From: Dactylonectria macrodidyma
Lineage: Eukaryota; Ascomycota; Sordariomycetes; Hypocreales; Nectriaceae
Assembly: GCA_020744425.1 (NCBI GenBank)
Contig: JAGMUV010000050.1
Span: forward strand, 62,001-126,000
DNA length: 64,000 nt
Direction: 5' to 3'
In this document: positions 20,941 through 32,445 of the stretch, in pieces
How positions within the stretch are numbered: position 1 is the stretch's first letter
How the letters are laid out: the number at the start of each line of letters is the position of its first letter
The notes under the pieces: model-generated
Told to the model about the DNA's origin: nothing
Seen by the model: the letters and a program-made list of their open reading frames with translations, nothing else
The model's database searches: none
Program-made: the position numbers and the translations under genes

Positions 20941-23900
20941 CTAATAGTTGGGGCAAATTCGTGTAAAGAATTGGCTTGCCTTAACTAAGGTTGCGTACCG
21001 CTTGAATTCGGTTCCTATTATCTTGTGGATAGCGCTGAGAGGCTCCGGGGTCAGCCGGGGCCTTCTCTTTGCTTCCACCTTCCGACAGTAGAAGATGTGA
21101 TAAGGGTTCTTCCTTCTCCCGCAGGTGCAGGAGATAGCGGCGTCGGCGTGTGCAAAGTGCTCGTGGTACTCTGCGAAGTCTCCGTGCTGTGACCGCGCTG
21201 CAAGCAGCTGGTGGAGCACAGGTCGTTCTAACTCCAGTTCTTTAGGGCTTTTTAGCGTTGCCTTCAAGTTAAGGGGTTGGTACGATTCCGGAATGTTATC
21301 GATCCACCACAGTTGATGGTGTCGTGCTGTTTGGGCTCTTGCAAGCCCTTTAACGTACGCTAGTGTGGGAGGTAAGTCCTCGGGTACCTTCGCAGTGCCC
21401 CGTTTCGCGTATGCATCCGCTGTTTCATTCCCTTCGATGTCCATGTGCCCTGGGGACCAGTGGACATCAACACTACCGTGGTCCTTGGCTAGCGCTTGGA
21501 ACTCTAGGAAAACGTGCTGAGACGATTCGCCAGGGTTACCTAGCAGGCCTTGGATTGCAGCGGTGTTATCAAGGCAAACGTGGGTGGGATGTTGAGAGTT
21601 GGTGAGTTGCAGGGCCTGAAGAGGGCCCTCTAGGGCGGCGCGGGCTTCAGCGTCAAAGACTTCAGCTAACTTTAGCCCGCCAGAACCACCTGCAATTTGT
21701 TTGCCGTTACGCCAGATCGAGTACCCCCAACCTACGCCGTTTTCCGTTTTCGATCCGTCAGTGAACACTACCGTGTCCCTTCCGGGAAGGAACTCCAGCC
21801 AGTCGTTAAAATCTTCAGCGGCTTCCTTCTTCGACTTATGCACCGCTGTGGCCGCGGGGCCTTAGGGAGGAGTTCGGGTCTTAGGGCCTTGGGAAGACAT
21901 GCTGCAGTGCGCTGCAGGCGTGTCATCTTCCGGCCGGTGGGCTTTGAACGCTCAGTAAGCGGGTGAGCTGCGTCGAGCGTCTGGAGTCTTGCAGCGAAGC
22001 GTCGTTGTACGCTGTTAAGGAGGAGTTCCAGGGGTTGCGTCCCGCACTCCCGGTAGAGTGCAGGGAGGGGAGTTGTCTTCCAGACCGGTGTAATGGCCCT
22101 GAGGGATTTGGCATAGGTCGTATGCATTCGTCGGATTAGGTGCTGAATACCAGTTAATTTGGTCCCTGTTTTCATGCCTGGGTACCACACTTCCACGCCG
22201 TACAGTAGCATCGGTTCAACGCAGGCTTTTACAGCGAGCCTGGTGTACTTCGGCGGAGGGCCTCGGTTAGTGTTCGTGACGCTGCGTAGGACGTTGGCCA
22301 CTCGTTCTGCCTTCGCCGTCCACTTCTCAACGTGTGTCTTGAAGCGTAGTTTGCGGTCCAGGTGTAAGCCTAGCCAGCGCATGCTAGGCTCAGCGCGCTT
22401 GGGGGTGTCCCCGTGCTTCACTATAGGGCTGACCTGGTCCTTTCTCCTAGAGAAGTGCATTACTTCCGTTTTCTCAGGGTCGAAGTTCACACCGTTCTCC
22501 TCGCCCCACGCGAGGACAGCGGCAACGTCGGCGTTGATCATATCTGCAGTTTCTTCGAGGGAGTCACCAATACGCACCATAGCAGTGTCGTCAGCGTACC
22601 CGTAGCGCCTGGAGGGCTGCAGTAGCCGTATCTTGACGCTCTGAGAGCCAGGGATGTTGTCTAGTGCGCCGAGCCTGTAGATGGGTTCAGTGTAGAGAAG
22701 AAAGAGGATCGGAGAGACTGGCGAGCCTTGTGGGAGCCCGCAGTCTAGCGGTTTGACGTCTGTGATTGTCTCTTGTAGCCGAATGCGCGCTGCTCGGTCA
22801 GTCATAAAGGACTCGACCCAGCGCACAAGAGGTTCTGGCCAGCCCTGCCTACGCAGTTGTCTGATGAGCCGGGCTCTCATTACAGCGTCGAAGGCCCCCT
22901 TAACGTCCATTGTGACGATAGTGGCAACCTTGCCCGAGTTCATGGCGTCCTCGAGGTCGTGCATTAGCGCTGCAACGAGGTCTACAGCGGATCTCTTCTG
23001 TAGAGCACCGAACTGCTGGGAGTGGAGGATGCCCTGCGTAACAGCGATGTATGCTATTCGTCTGGCAATGAGTCGTTCTAGGCCCTTTCCGAGCACTGCG
23101 AGCAGTGAGATGGGGCGCCAGGATTTGGCTTTAGTTAGGTCTCGTTTCCCTGGTTTGGGGACCATGACTACCTCTGCAGTCTTGAAGACTTTGGGGTGGT
23201 GTCCTGCGTATAGGCATCCGCCGTAGAGCCAGCACACAGTGGTTCCGATCGTATTCCAGCAGAGTTTCAGAAGGTCTACTGTGATGTTATCTACGCCAGG
23301 GGAGGTGCTCCCGACGTTGATTGCAGCGTGTCGGGTCTCCTCGAGGGCGACGCTCATAGGGAAGTCTATGCGCTCTGTAGCCTTCTCGCTCCAGGGGTCG
23401 TCGATGTCGTCTGCGGCTGTCATGCGTTCGAGGGTGGCTTTGCGCAGCGCCTCAGCGCGCTCCAGCTGGGTTTCGTATATAACCCCATTGACTTCCAGTG
23501 GCGGTGGGCGTAGTTGTCCAGGTCCAGAGCCAAGTTTAGTGATCTTGAAGATTTGTTCCGGGCGGAAGATATTCTCCATGAAGGTGCGCCAGTACTCTCG
23601 TTTTGCGCTGCGCACAGTGTTGCGGAAGATTTTCCGGGTCTCGGCCATTTCTTCTTCAACCCCGTTGCGCACTGAGGCTAGGAAGGTTTGGTGTGTAGTG
23701 TCACAGTCCTCGGTCCACCATGGGGCCTGAAGGCAGTGCCTCCTCGTCTGTTTGCTGGAGACGAGAATAGCATCTTGGAGGAGCTGGGAGAGCGCCGCAG
23801 CGGTTTCTTCCAGGAGGTGTTGTATGGGTTCGGCGAGCCCGTGGCGTGTGAGTTCGAGTATTGGGGCGATGTTGCAGCGTATGTATTCTTCGAATCGGGG

Positions 23901-24635
23901 CGCGTCTATGACTTTGAGCTTTGCAGGGAGGTTTGGGAGCTTTAGTGATATGGGGATTGTAGTACTGAGTGAGTGGTGGTCAGAGGAGGTTGCTAGGTGT
24001 TCCTCCACTGTGGTCTCAGTGAAGGGGATGTTCGAGAAGGCGAGGTCGATGGTGTTGCCATGCTTGTTCGTAGGTGTGCCGAAGCGGAGTGTTAGTGCTA
24101 GGTCGTTCTTCTCCGCCCATTCAGCGATTGCGCCGCCGCCATTGCGACCTCTACCCTCCTGTCACGTGAAGTGGCGGGCGTTGAAGTCGCCTGCGACGAG
24201 GCAGTGCTTAGGGGGTTTCCACTTCAGTAGTGGATTGATCATGTCGGATTTCTCGTGGTGGTTGTCGTTGTAGATGTTGACTATTACTAGTCCGCCTGTA
24301 GAAATCCACAGGGCGTCTCTGGTCTTGAAGGGGCGGTGTTGGTCCGCTGTGAGCTTCCCGCGGCGGGATACGTAGGTCATAACCCGGGGGCGGGTAGAGA
24401 GGTCGTCTTTATCCCATGTGTCAACAGGGGAATAGGTGTCGTATGCAGTGTGCGTTTTTGTTCTTGGTGCTCCGTCGAGGTGTTCCGTCCACGGTTCTTG
24501 TATTAATACAATGTCGTAGCCCCCTTTATCCGCTAGCGCAAGCGCTGTGTCGTGTGAGGGGCCTGTTTTGCCCACGTTCGCTTGGTAGACGCGAATAGGC
24601 CTGTCGTGTGGTCTGCCATTGCTGCCTCCTACCAT
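20941..24635 (-). pseudogene. LINE copy 1 ORF2: endonuclease-RT-RNase H, broken
   Basis: The ATG at 24635 opens an apurinic-type endonuclease (QANVGK, IQEPW, VAGDFNARH). A TGA at 24162-24164 replaces the Trp codon present in copy 2; the frame then continues through the reverse transcriptase, including LPQGSPVSPILF and the catalytic YADD box near 22590, to 21768. A shift near 21843 moves to the frame of the RNase H domain (TDGSKTENG, AEVFDAEARAALEG, VCLDNTAA, SPGHMDIEGNETAD) and a C-terminal CxC...HxxxxC motif, ending at 20941. These are two lesions in otherwise intact coding sequence, so loss looks recent. The ATG overlaps the ORF1 stop (TAATG), suggesting termination-reinitiation coupling. 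Confidence 0.85.
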
Positions 24636-26202
24636 TATAGGGAGGTAGAGGCGTTGGAGTCGTGTCTCGGGCGCTTCGTTGGCGATCTGGGGCGTTCTGT
24701 TACCGGGGGTCTGGGTGCGCGTAAGCGTTCTGCCGCAGCCTTCGCGGGGGAGGAGCGGGGGTCCGGGCCCGGGGGAGAGGTTCGGGGGTTCTCAATGCGG
24801 AATAGGCGTTCGCCGGCTTGGCGGACCTTGCCTTTCTCGGCCCTAGTGAGGCGCCTTAGGGCCCCGTTCTGTTTCATGGGCCTTGCAGGGCACCCTGTAT
24901 AGTCTGCGGGTGGGGTCCGCGGCAGTTGGCGCATTGCGTTGCAGCGCATTCCTGGCCCTCGGTATGGTCTTTGGCGAGCTTGCCGCAATTCTTGCATCTC
25001 GGCGAGCGATCGCATTGTCGTTTGGCGCGGTAGTCCCAGCAGCGATCGCACTGCGTGGCCGGGGGGAGCTTCTCGATAAGGCGCGCGTAGCGGCTGGTGC
25101 CGAAAAGCTGGAAGCGTTTAGTGGGCTTCTCCAGGAAGGAGACAAGCACAGTGATGAGGGGGTCCTCGTGGCTGTTGTGTCGCGAGGGGCGCACGCTGAT
25201 CGGTGTTTGGCCGGATTGCGCTGCCGCCTCTTCCAGTATAACGTTCGAGCTGACGTCTAGCAGGCCTGCAGGGAAGAGCCTGTGGAGCGTCCGGGGTACG
25301 TCCGCGATGACATAAGTGTACCATTTCTGTGCTGCTTCCACCCTCTCGGCGCCTATGGTTTGGTTGATTTCGGCTTCGTTGTCGAGGATCTGTTGGTGCA
25401 ATGCGCGGTCGGCTGCGCGCACCGCCCATCCCGATCTGATCTTCGCTGCGTGCGGGATCTGGTCGAGCTTAATCTTCAGTACGTCCGCCACATGTGAGCG
25501 GAGCATATAGGGTTCGAGTCTCCACGCGGGAGATTGCTCAGCGAGGCGAATGAAAATTCTGTCGTCGTTGCCCCTAGCAGCACCCCCTATCTTGGGGTTG
25601 TTGTTGTTGTTTCGTTTGGGCAGCGTAGGTAGGCGTTGGGGGTCCGGGGCGGTACCCTGTCGGAGGCCATCGCGAAGTCTGTCGGCGTATGAGTTGCCTT
25701 GCGCGTTCGGGGCGTTGTGTGTCTTTGTGGCAGTGGGATGTGGTCGATTTCCGTTGACAAGTTCAGTGCAGAGTTGAGTGAAGTGCTTTGCTAGGTCGCA
25801 TGCGAAGCCTGCAGCGTTCGTGCCGACAAAGTTCTCAGCGATAGTGTCGAACGCTGTGCAGAAGGCATCAGCGGCTTGTATATTGGCGTCGAGCAGGGCC
25901 CGGCTATGCGCCGCAACGCCCTGGAGCGTGGTCCTCGTAGAGATCGCATGCGTGTCGTTGTCCGTGATTCCGGGGGGCTTAATGCTGTACACGTAGTCAC
26001 TACTGGTGAGTGATGGGCGTCGGTTGGAAGTGTCCCTGGGCTTGCGCGGGCTTCGGTGCGCGAGCTGCTCAGCTCTTGTTCCAATGGGCGTGATAGTGCC
26101 CTCGGCGAGGTCGTGGTGGGCGTCATGCAAGAGCCTGTCTCTTGCGAGGCGCGACAGGTCCTTAGGCGTCCTGGGCCCAAGGTCAAATTGGCCTGGGGCC
26201 AT
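24635..26202 (-). pseudogene. LINE copy 1 ORF1 (gag-like), one frameshift
   Basis: Starts at the ATG at 26202. The first frame covers about 440 residues with CxxC-type zinc knuckles near its end (CDRCWDYRAKRQCDRSPRC, then CKNCG and CANCRGPH). A one-base shift near 24910 moves to a second frame that carries the expected continuation CPARPMKQNGALRRL and ends in TAA at 24635-24637. ORF1 proteins of this group bind the element RNA. The knuckles are complete, so only the C-terminal tail is lost in the present frame. Confidence 0.8.
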
Positions 26203-26324
26203 TCGGCCTTGAGGTTCGTCGTGCGTTATGCGATGTTAGTATATTTGGTGTGTAGTGGGCGCACTCCTTAACAGCAGTTGCCAAGGGGTGTAGATGTCGG
26301 AGGGAAGTTGTGAAACAGTGTGGT

Positions 26325-26345
26325 TTGTTTGTTTGTTTGTTTGTA
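26325..26345. repeat. (TTTG)n tract, LINE copy 2 3' tail
   Basis: Five TTTG units on the plus strand, (CAAA)n on the element's sense strand, at its 3' end. Confidence 0.8.
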
Positions 26346-26720
26346 TATTTTTCGTCCGAGGGCCGTGAGGCCCGAAAAGTCCCCTATTGGGGCACAGGAC
26401 GTGCTGAGCTAGAGTCTCTAATGCTAGAATCTACGCAATTCTTTCGTACAATACAGAAAAGACCACTATCCAGCATATCATCGGCTCAGAGGCGCATTTC
26501 TGTCGAGCCTGTTATCCGTCAGCGGAATGACCAGGCGCGGCTACGGTAGCCGCTACATGGGTCAGTCTTTAGGGAGACTGGTGAGAGAGCATTGGCATGA
26601 CTGCACGAGGCGGTCAAGCCCGTATAATTGAAGAAAAGGAATAAAAGAGAAGATAGGAGAGGAGAGAGAATACAATGAAAGGAGAGGAAGAGACGCGGGT
26701 GCGTCTCAGGTCTACCTCGT

Positions 26721-29700
26721 CTAGTAACGAGGACAAATCTTTTCAAAGAAGCCGCTTGATTTGGCCACCCTGGTGTACTTGTCGAAATTTCTTCCTATCG
26801 CGAGGTTGACTGTTACGGTCGGCGATGGGACAAGCCTCATTCGACACCGTCGCGGTACTTTTCTGCAGTAGAAGATATGATCAGGTGCTTTGCGTCGCCC
26901 GCACGAGCAGGTCATTTGCGCGTCTTCGTGGTTGAACCGTTCGTGGTATGCAGCGAAATCCCCATGGAGGGACCTTGCTGCGAGTAAATGGTGCAGAGCA
27001 GCCCGAGGGAGCGAGAGCTCCGGCGGGCAGCGTGTAGTTGCCTTGAGATTGAATCTCTTATATTGCTCGGGGGCGGAGGTTGCCCACCATGCTTCAAAGG
27101 CTTCCTTCGGTTTCTGCCTCGCCATCTTTCGTAGATATGCCAGCGTCGGCTGAGCACCCTCTGGCTCCGGCAGCGAGGAAGCCGCTTTTGCCAGCTTATC
27201 CGCTTGTTCGTTGCCGGGGATGTCTGTGTGGCCAGGTATCCAGCGCACTTGTGTGGCACCATGAGATGTAGCCAGCGCCTGGAACTTGAGGAAGACGTCA
27301 TGTGAGGAATCGGACGGTGTGCCCCGTAGGCATGTTGCGGCTGCCAGGTTGTCTAGGCAGACCACAATGTTTCGTGTCGCTGAGCCTGGGAGGTTCAGAG
27401 CGGCCTTGAGGCCCTCCAGTGCTCCTGTGGCTTCAGCATCAAACACCTCGGCAGGTCCAAGACGGCCCGAGCCGTCGTAGATGGAAAGGTCCTTCTGGTG
27501 AATGGCAAACCCATAGCTGGCTGCTCCTTCCGAGGACAAGGAGCCGTCTGAGTATACGATCAGAGTGGTTGGGCCTACTGTCTCAGCCCACCGGAGGAAG
27601 GCCTCGGCCGATTCCTCTTTCGCTGCCGTCTGTAGGGGTGTGTCCTGTTCCTTGTCGAAGCGTTTTTGCATGAGAGCCGGGCGTGGACAGGGTGCGAGGA
27701 GCTCATTAGTCCGTCGGAGACGGGTCTTGAAGCTGCTCTCTGTTAGAGTTTGGTACTTCCGCTTGATGAGCGGGTGGTAGGTGGGTTGTCTGGGTGGAAG
27801 CGTGCGCTTCGCGAGGGGATGTGCCTCATCAAAGGATTTGAGTCGGGCGGAGAAGCGGTATCGACGTGCTTCGAGAAGTTGGGCGATAGGAGGTATCCCA
27901 CTTTCCCGATGGAGGATGGCGATGGGGGTCGTCCTCCAGACGGGGAGTATGGCTCGCATGGAATGCACGATGGCGTCGGTCATTCTCCGCAGGAGATGCC
28001 GGATACCTGATGGTCGGTCTTTGGACGGCTGGTTCCACCGCGGCTGGGTTGCGCCTGGGTACCATACTTCAGTGCCGTAGAGCAGAACCGGTTCAACGCA
28101 TGCTCTGACGGCGCTTCGCACGGCACTAGGTAGTGGGCCGTGTATCGTGTTGGTGAGTCCTCGTAGATGGTAGGCCACAGCCTGGGCTTTAGCCGTCCAT
28201 TTCTCTACGTGGACTCGGAACGACAGGTTGCTGTCCAGCCAGATGCCTAGCCAGCGCATTGCTGCCTCGGGGTGTTTTTCGGCATCGCCGTGGCGTATGG
28301 ACGGTGTGGTCTCGAGTTTGCTCCGGGAGGAGTGCATGACTTCCGTCTTCTTAGGGTCGAAAGATATTCCGTTCGCCGCGCCCCAGCGGACCATTTCTTC
28401 CACAGATCTTGACGCTGCAGCCGCTGTTTCCTCTACCGTGTCGCCCGTGCACAGGATTGCTGTGTCGTCTGGGTAGCCGAACCGGCCTTGAGGGTTGCTT
28501 AGTCTGTAGATGGGCTCCGTATATAGCAAAAATAGGATTGGCGATACCGGCGACCCCTGAGGGAGGCCGCATTGGAGAGGAGAGAGCGGAGTGGTAGTAT
28601 CCTGGTATCTGACGCAGGCAGATCGGTCGTCCATAAACGAACCGGCCCATCGTGCAAGATGTTCTGGCCAGCCTTGTTCGCGGAGTCGCAGAATTAGTCT
28701 GTTGCGCAAGACAGTGTCGAAAGCGCCTTGGATGTCCATCGTGACCAGCGTGGCCACCTTCTTGAGGGCAAATACTTCTTCAATGTCGTGGACTAGGGCG
28801 GCCACAAGGTCTGTCGCAGACCTCTTCGGGAGCGCCCCGGCTTGTTGTGGGTGGAGGACTCCATAGTGGATACATGCCTACGCAAGACGGCGCGCGACCA
28901 ACCGTTCTAGCCCCTTGCCGAGGCAAGAGAGCAGAGAGATAGGCCGCCATGCCCGCGGCTCTGTCAGGTCTCTACGTCCAGATTTGGCGATCATCACCAC
29001 CTCGGCCGCTCTGAAAGGCTTCGGGTGGTGGCCTATGGCCAGACACCCCTCGAAGAGGCGGCGAACGTGTGTTCCGATGATGTGCCATACTGCCGTGAGA
29101 AGTTTGACTGTGATGTTGTCGGCTCCTGGAGATGTATTTCCAGTCTGAAGAGTCGCGTCCTGCGCTTCCTCAAGGGAGATTTCCTGTGGGAAAGGGATCA
29201 TTCTGTGAGGATTGACCTGGATCCAGGGATCCTGGATGTCATCCTCCGCCGTTCTGCGCTCTAGAGTAGCTCGTCGGAGCGCGTTAGCCTTGTCCAGCTG
29301 GGTTTCGTAGACCACGTCGTCCACTTGCAGTGGAGGAGGTTGGAAGGCTCCTGGCGATCTCAACCATCGGACGGCCTTAAAAACGGAGCTGCTGTCTGAG
29401 AAGCTGTTGATCAGGTTCCGCCAGTAGAGCCTCTTGGCTCGGCGGACCACGCGGTGGAACTCCCGTTTGGCTAGCTGGACCTCTTGGTTGAATCCAAGGG
29501 GGTACAGTCGTCTGATCGCGCGATATCCGGCTGCGGCAAGGGCGCACTCCTCAGTCCACCATGGGGCGTTGCGTGCTCCCTTCCTCGCAGGTCGGCCTGC
29601 CGCCTTCGCTGCTGACTGCAGCAGGTTCACAAGTGTGGATGCAAGCTCATCTAGTTCTGGTGCACTCGAGGCAGTGGCAGGGATCCCAGCCGCTCCAAGT

Positions 29701-30482
29701 TCTACGATTTCTACAAACCGCTTGAGTTCGTCGTCTGTTGTCACCCGGATCTTGCCTGGCTGTATTGGTGCTGGCGCGATGTTTGGTAGTGTTGTGCTAA
29801 GAGTGAAGTGATCCGAGCTGGTGGCGAGGTGGTCCTCGATGTTGGCTTCCGCGAGAGGTACGTTCGTAAAGGTGAGGTCGATAGTGTTTCCGTGTGGGTT
29901 TGTGGGGACGTCTAAGGTGTTCAGTAGGCTGAGATCGTTTTCGGATGCCCAATGGGCAATCTCGTGGCCGCGGTTCGTAGTCGGGCCTGTCTGCCAGGTG
30001 TGATGTCGAGCATTGAAGTCGCCTGCCACAAGGCAGCGATCGGGGATCGGCCATTGCAGCAGAGTGTCCAGCGCATCTCTTTCGTCGTTCTGGCGATAGA
30101 AGTTGACGATTATTGTATCGTTGACCGTAAGCCACAGAATATCACGGCTTATGTAGGGTCGGTTTTGGTCTGCTACGAGTTGGGAATCTCGGCGGACATA
30201 TGTCATGACCCTGGGTCGGGTGCTGTTGTTGTTCCAGGCTTCAACTGGAGAGTATGTGTCATATGCAGGGTGAGTCTTCGTGAGGCAACGGGAGTTTGCT
30301 ATCGTTGTCCATGGTTCTTGGAGGAGAACGATGTCGTATCGTTCCGAGTCTGCCAGTGCGAGGGCACAGTCGTGGACTGGCGGGACCTTGCCGACGTTGG
30401 CTTGAAAGACTCGGAGAGTCTTTCTGTCACGTCTTCGTGTCCGTGGGCGTCTACTCGTCCCCTTGGTCGTGGGTGCGCGTGA
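26721..30482 (-). pseudogene. LINE copy 2 ORF2: endonuclease-RT-RNase H, one stop
   Basis: The frame is open from 30482 (no ATG; it overlaps the end of ORF1 in another frame). Endonuclease motifs QANVGK, LLQEPW and VAGDFNARHHTW are complete. A single TAG at 28878-28880 interrupts the RT after ARRLA; the same frame then continues without a break to 26721. The RT has LPQGSPVSPILFLLYTEP, but the catalytic box reads YPDD rather than YADD. RNase H motifs are all present (YSDGSLSSEG, AEVFDAEATGALEG, VCLDNLAAA, PGHTDIPGNEQAD), followed by CSCGRR and DHIFYCRK. Apart from one stop and the YPDD change, the copy looks recent. Confidence 0.85.
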
Positions 30483-32107
30483 TCAATACGATGCGGCGCT
30501 TCCTTGGAGAGCCAGGTCTTGGGTGCTCGGGTTCCTCCTCCGCCTCCGGGGTTGTGGCCACCATTATGCATGAGGGCGCTCTCGACGCGGCCGGGCTGGG
30601 AGCCCGTGGGCTCGATCGTTCTTGCGACCCGGTGCTGTCTTGCTGAGGGCCGTTTTGCTGTATGTCTTGCTGTAGGTCAGGTGCGTGCTGTTGCGATCCT
30701 GCGTTGCGCTGGCGATATGTTTCCGCGCCTACAGCTCGGACATGGTCCCTTTGTACTTTGGTCAACCGGCGGAACGCGCCGTGTACCTTCTTCGGGCGGG
30801 CTGGGCATTCGGCGAAGTTGGCGCTGTGCGGGCCGAGGCAGTTGGCGCATTGCTCGGGGGCGGTACAGTCCCCGGACTCGTGGCCGTCGGCTTTGCCGCA
30901 GCGTTTGCACAGGGGGAGCCGATGGCAGGTACGTGACGTGGTGGTAGTCCAAACATATATTGCACTGCCTTGGCCGGTCGGTCTTCTTGATGCGCCTTGC
31001 TGGTCGGCTGTGAAGAGGCGCCAATGTTTATTGACGGGTTCAAGAAAAGACACAAGCAGAGATTTTGTCAGAGGGCTGTCCGATTGTTGCCGTGCGGGGC
31101 GTATGTTGACGGGCTTTAGACAGTCTGAATTTCAATTTCTTCATTCATGGCAGCATCGCTGTCGACCTCATTACCGTAGAGGTCGACCAGCTTGCAGGGG
31201 TAGTCTGGGACCAGGTAGGTAAACCACTCCTGCCGGGTCTCTATGGTAGTGGCACCCAGATCGGCTGCCCATTCGGTCTGTCTCTGTACGAGGAGGTCGC
31301 GGGTGGTTATGTCGGCGGCAAGTAGGCCCATCCCGACCTGACTTGGAGCACCCGGGGATCTTGCGTGGGTCCACTCCGAGTTTCCGGGATATATGGGACC
31401 GGATTGCGTAGTCGTTGTGGGTCCTGGCCGGAGCTTCCGCGTCCAGCCGGATGAAGACGCGGAGGTCCTCTCGGGGTGGGGCACCTGCGGTCGGTTGTCC
31501 CTGGCGATGAGGGGGTTGTTGTTGTTGGCGATGTTGTTGATGGTGTCGGGGTTGGTGGGCGAGGGGCATTGTTTGCGGCCGGGGGGCGAGGCCGCGACCG
31601 TGCTATAGGTCGGTACCGGAACAGATTTGGCGTCGGTGAGTGCTTGATTCCAGGCGTCTAAGAAGCTGTCGGCAAACGTTTGAGCGAATTCCCGTTCGGG
31701 TCCAGTGGTGAATTGTTTTGCTGCTTCTTCAAATTTAGCGCAGAAGGCCTGAAACACCTTCAACTTGGCATTGTACTCCTCCCACACGGTCGCGCGCGAG
31801 CTTAGTGGCTGCTTCAAAAATAGAGACTGGTTGGCTGTTCATTAGTCGGGGTAGGGTCAGGGAGGGTTCAGGGTGGGCGAGCTGGGCTCCTTCCGTGGCC
31901 GCAGCAGTAGAGGATGGCATTAAGTGGTGAAGACGGCGTTTGGGCCATCCTCCCGAAGGCGGGCGGGACACCAACAGGTCCATTCACGACAGCGGGGCTG
32001 TTTTGCAGGAGGGCAGTGCGGGCTCTTCGATTGAGATTGGCGGGGGTATGAATTCCCAGGTCGAAAGGATCTGAGACATCAGGCGGGCGGGTGGTGGCAG
32101 ATGCCAT
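30451..32107 (-). pseudogene. LINE copy 2 ORF1 (gag-like), several frameshifts
   Basis: ATG at 32107 opens a start similar to copy 1 (DPFDLGIHTPANLNRRAR versus QFDLGPRTPKDLSRLAR). The coding sequence then runs through at least three frames (31983-31735, 31817-31116, 31569-31171) before a last frame at 31053-30451. That frame carries the zinc-knuckle remnant CKRCGKADGHESGDC, CANCLGPHSANFAECPARP and the tail FRRLTKVQRD. This ORF is more decayed than ORF2 of the same copy. Confidence 0.75.
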
Positions 32108-32200
32108 CGCCGCCGCTATGGGCTGCGCGAAGCGCAGGTTTGTGGCTGTTGTGGTGCACTTGTTAAGAAAATTGGTGTAATTGGGGCTACTTTCTTAACA

Positions 32201-32445
32201 TCTGCATGCCAAGAAAGTAAGATGACAAAGGAAGGTGCCGTTGATTCATTACCGTATACCTAGTTTTGGCCCTAGGGTAGGTGAGCGTCCCTGAGGATCG
32301 GGGCTGCTTGTATCGGATTGGCCAATCTGGAGGCCCCTGCAAGACAAATACGGCCTCTGAATGGCTCGTCTAGGAGACCTGCCCCGCCTTAACAGCAGAG
32401 ACGATTGTTTACCTTGTTTGTTTACTATCTACACAAGATGTCCAA
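32201..32445. other. Junction between LINE copy 2 and hAT copy 1
   Basis: No ORF. It should hold the 5' end of the hAT element and its promoter, but I could not find a terminal repeat matching the right side. Confidence 0.3.

Larger units (their letters stand above)
19441..26310 (-). mobile_element. LINE (Tad/I-like) copy 1, with 14-bp target duplication
   Basis: A non-LTR retrotransposon runs 5'->3' on the minus strand: 5' UTR from about 26310, ORF1, ORF2 (endonuclease, RT, RNase H), and a long 3' region ending in an (ACT)n tail at 19441-19468. The 14-mer TGAAACAGTGTGGT occurs directly beside the tail (19427-19440) and again beside the 5' end (26311-26324), as expected of a target-site duplication. 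The copy is dead: ORF1 frameshift, a nonsense codon in the endonuclease, and a frameshift before RNase H. The 1.5-kb 3' region holds the 89-bp inverted repeats listed separately and may itself contain insertions. Confidence 0.7.
26325..32200 (-). mobile_element. LINE (Tad/I-like) copy 2
   Basis: A second, diverged non-LTR element has the same order as copy 1: ORF1 from 32107, ORF2 to 26721, a 3' UTR, and an (AAAC)n tail at about 26325-26344. Its tail abuts the 14-bp target repeat of copy 1, so the two lie head to tail on the minus strand. The 5' limit is uncertain; I put it near 32200 because the inverted repeat GTTAAGAAA/CTTTCTTAAC at 32163-32201 looks like unrelated sequence. Confidence 0.75.

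Noticed and set aside
22753..24273. Several plus-strand ORFs over 150 codons
   Set aside because: Antisense of the LINE endonuclease/RT; no independent support.
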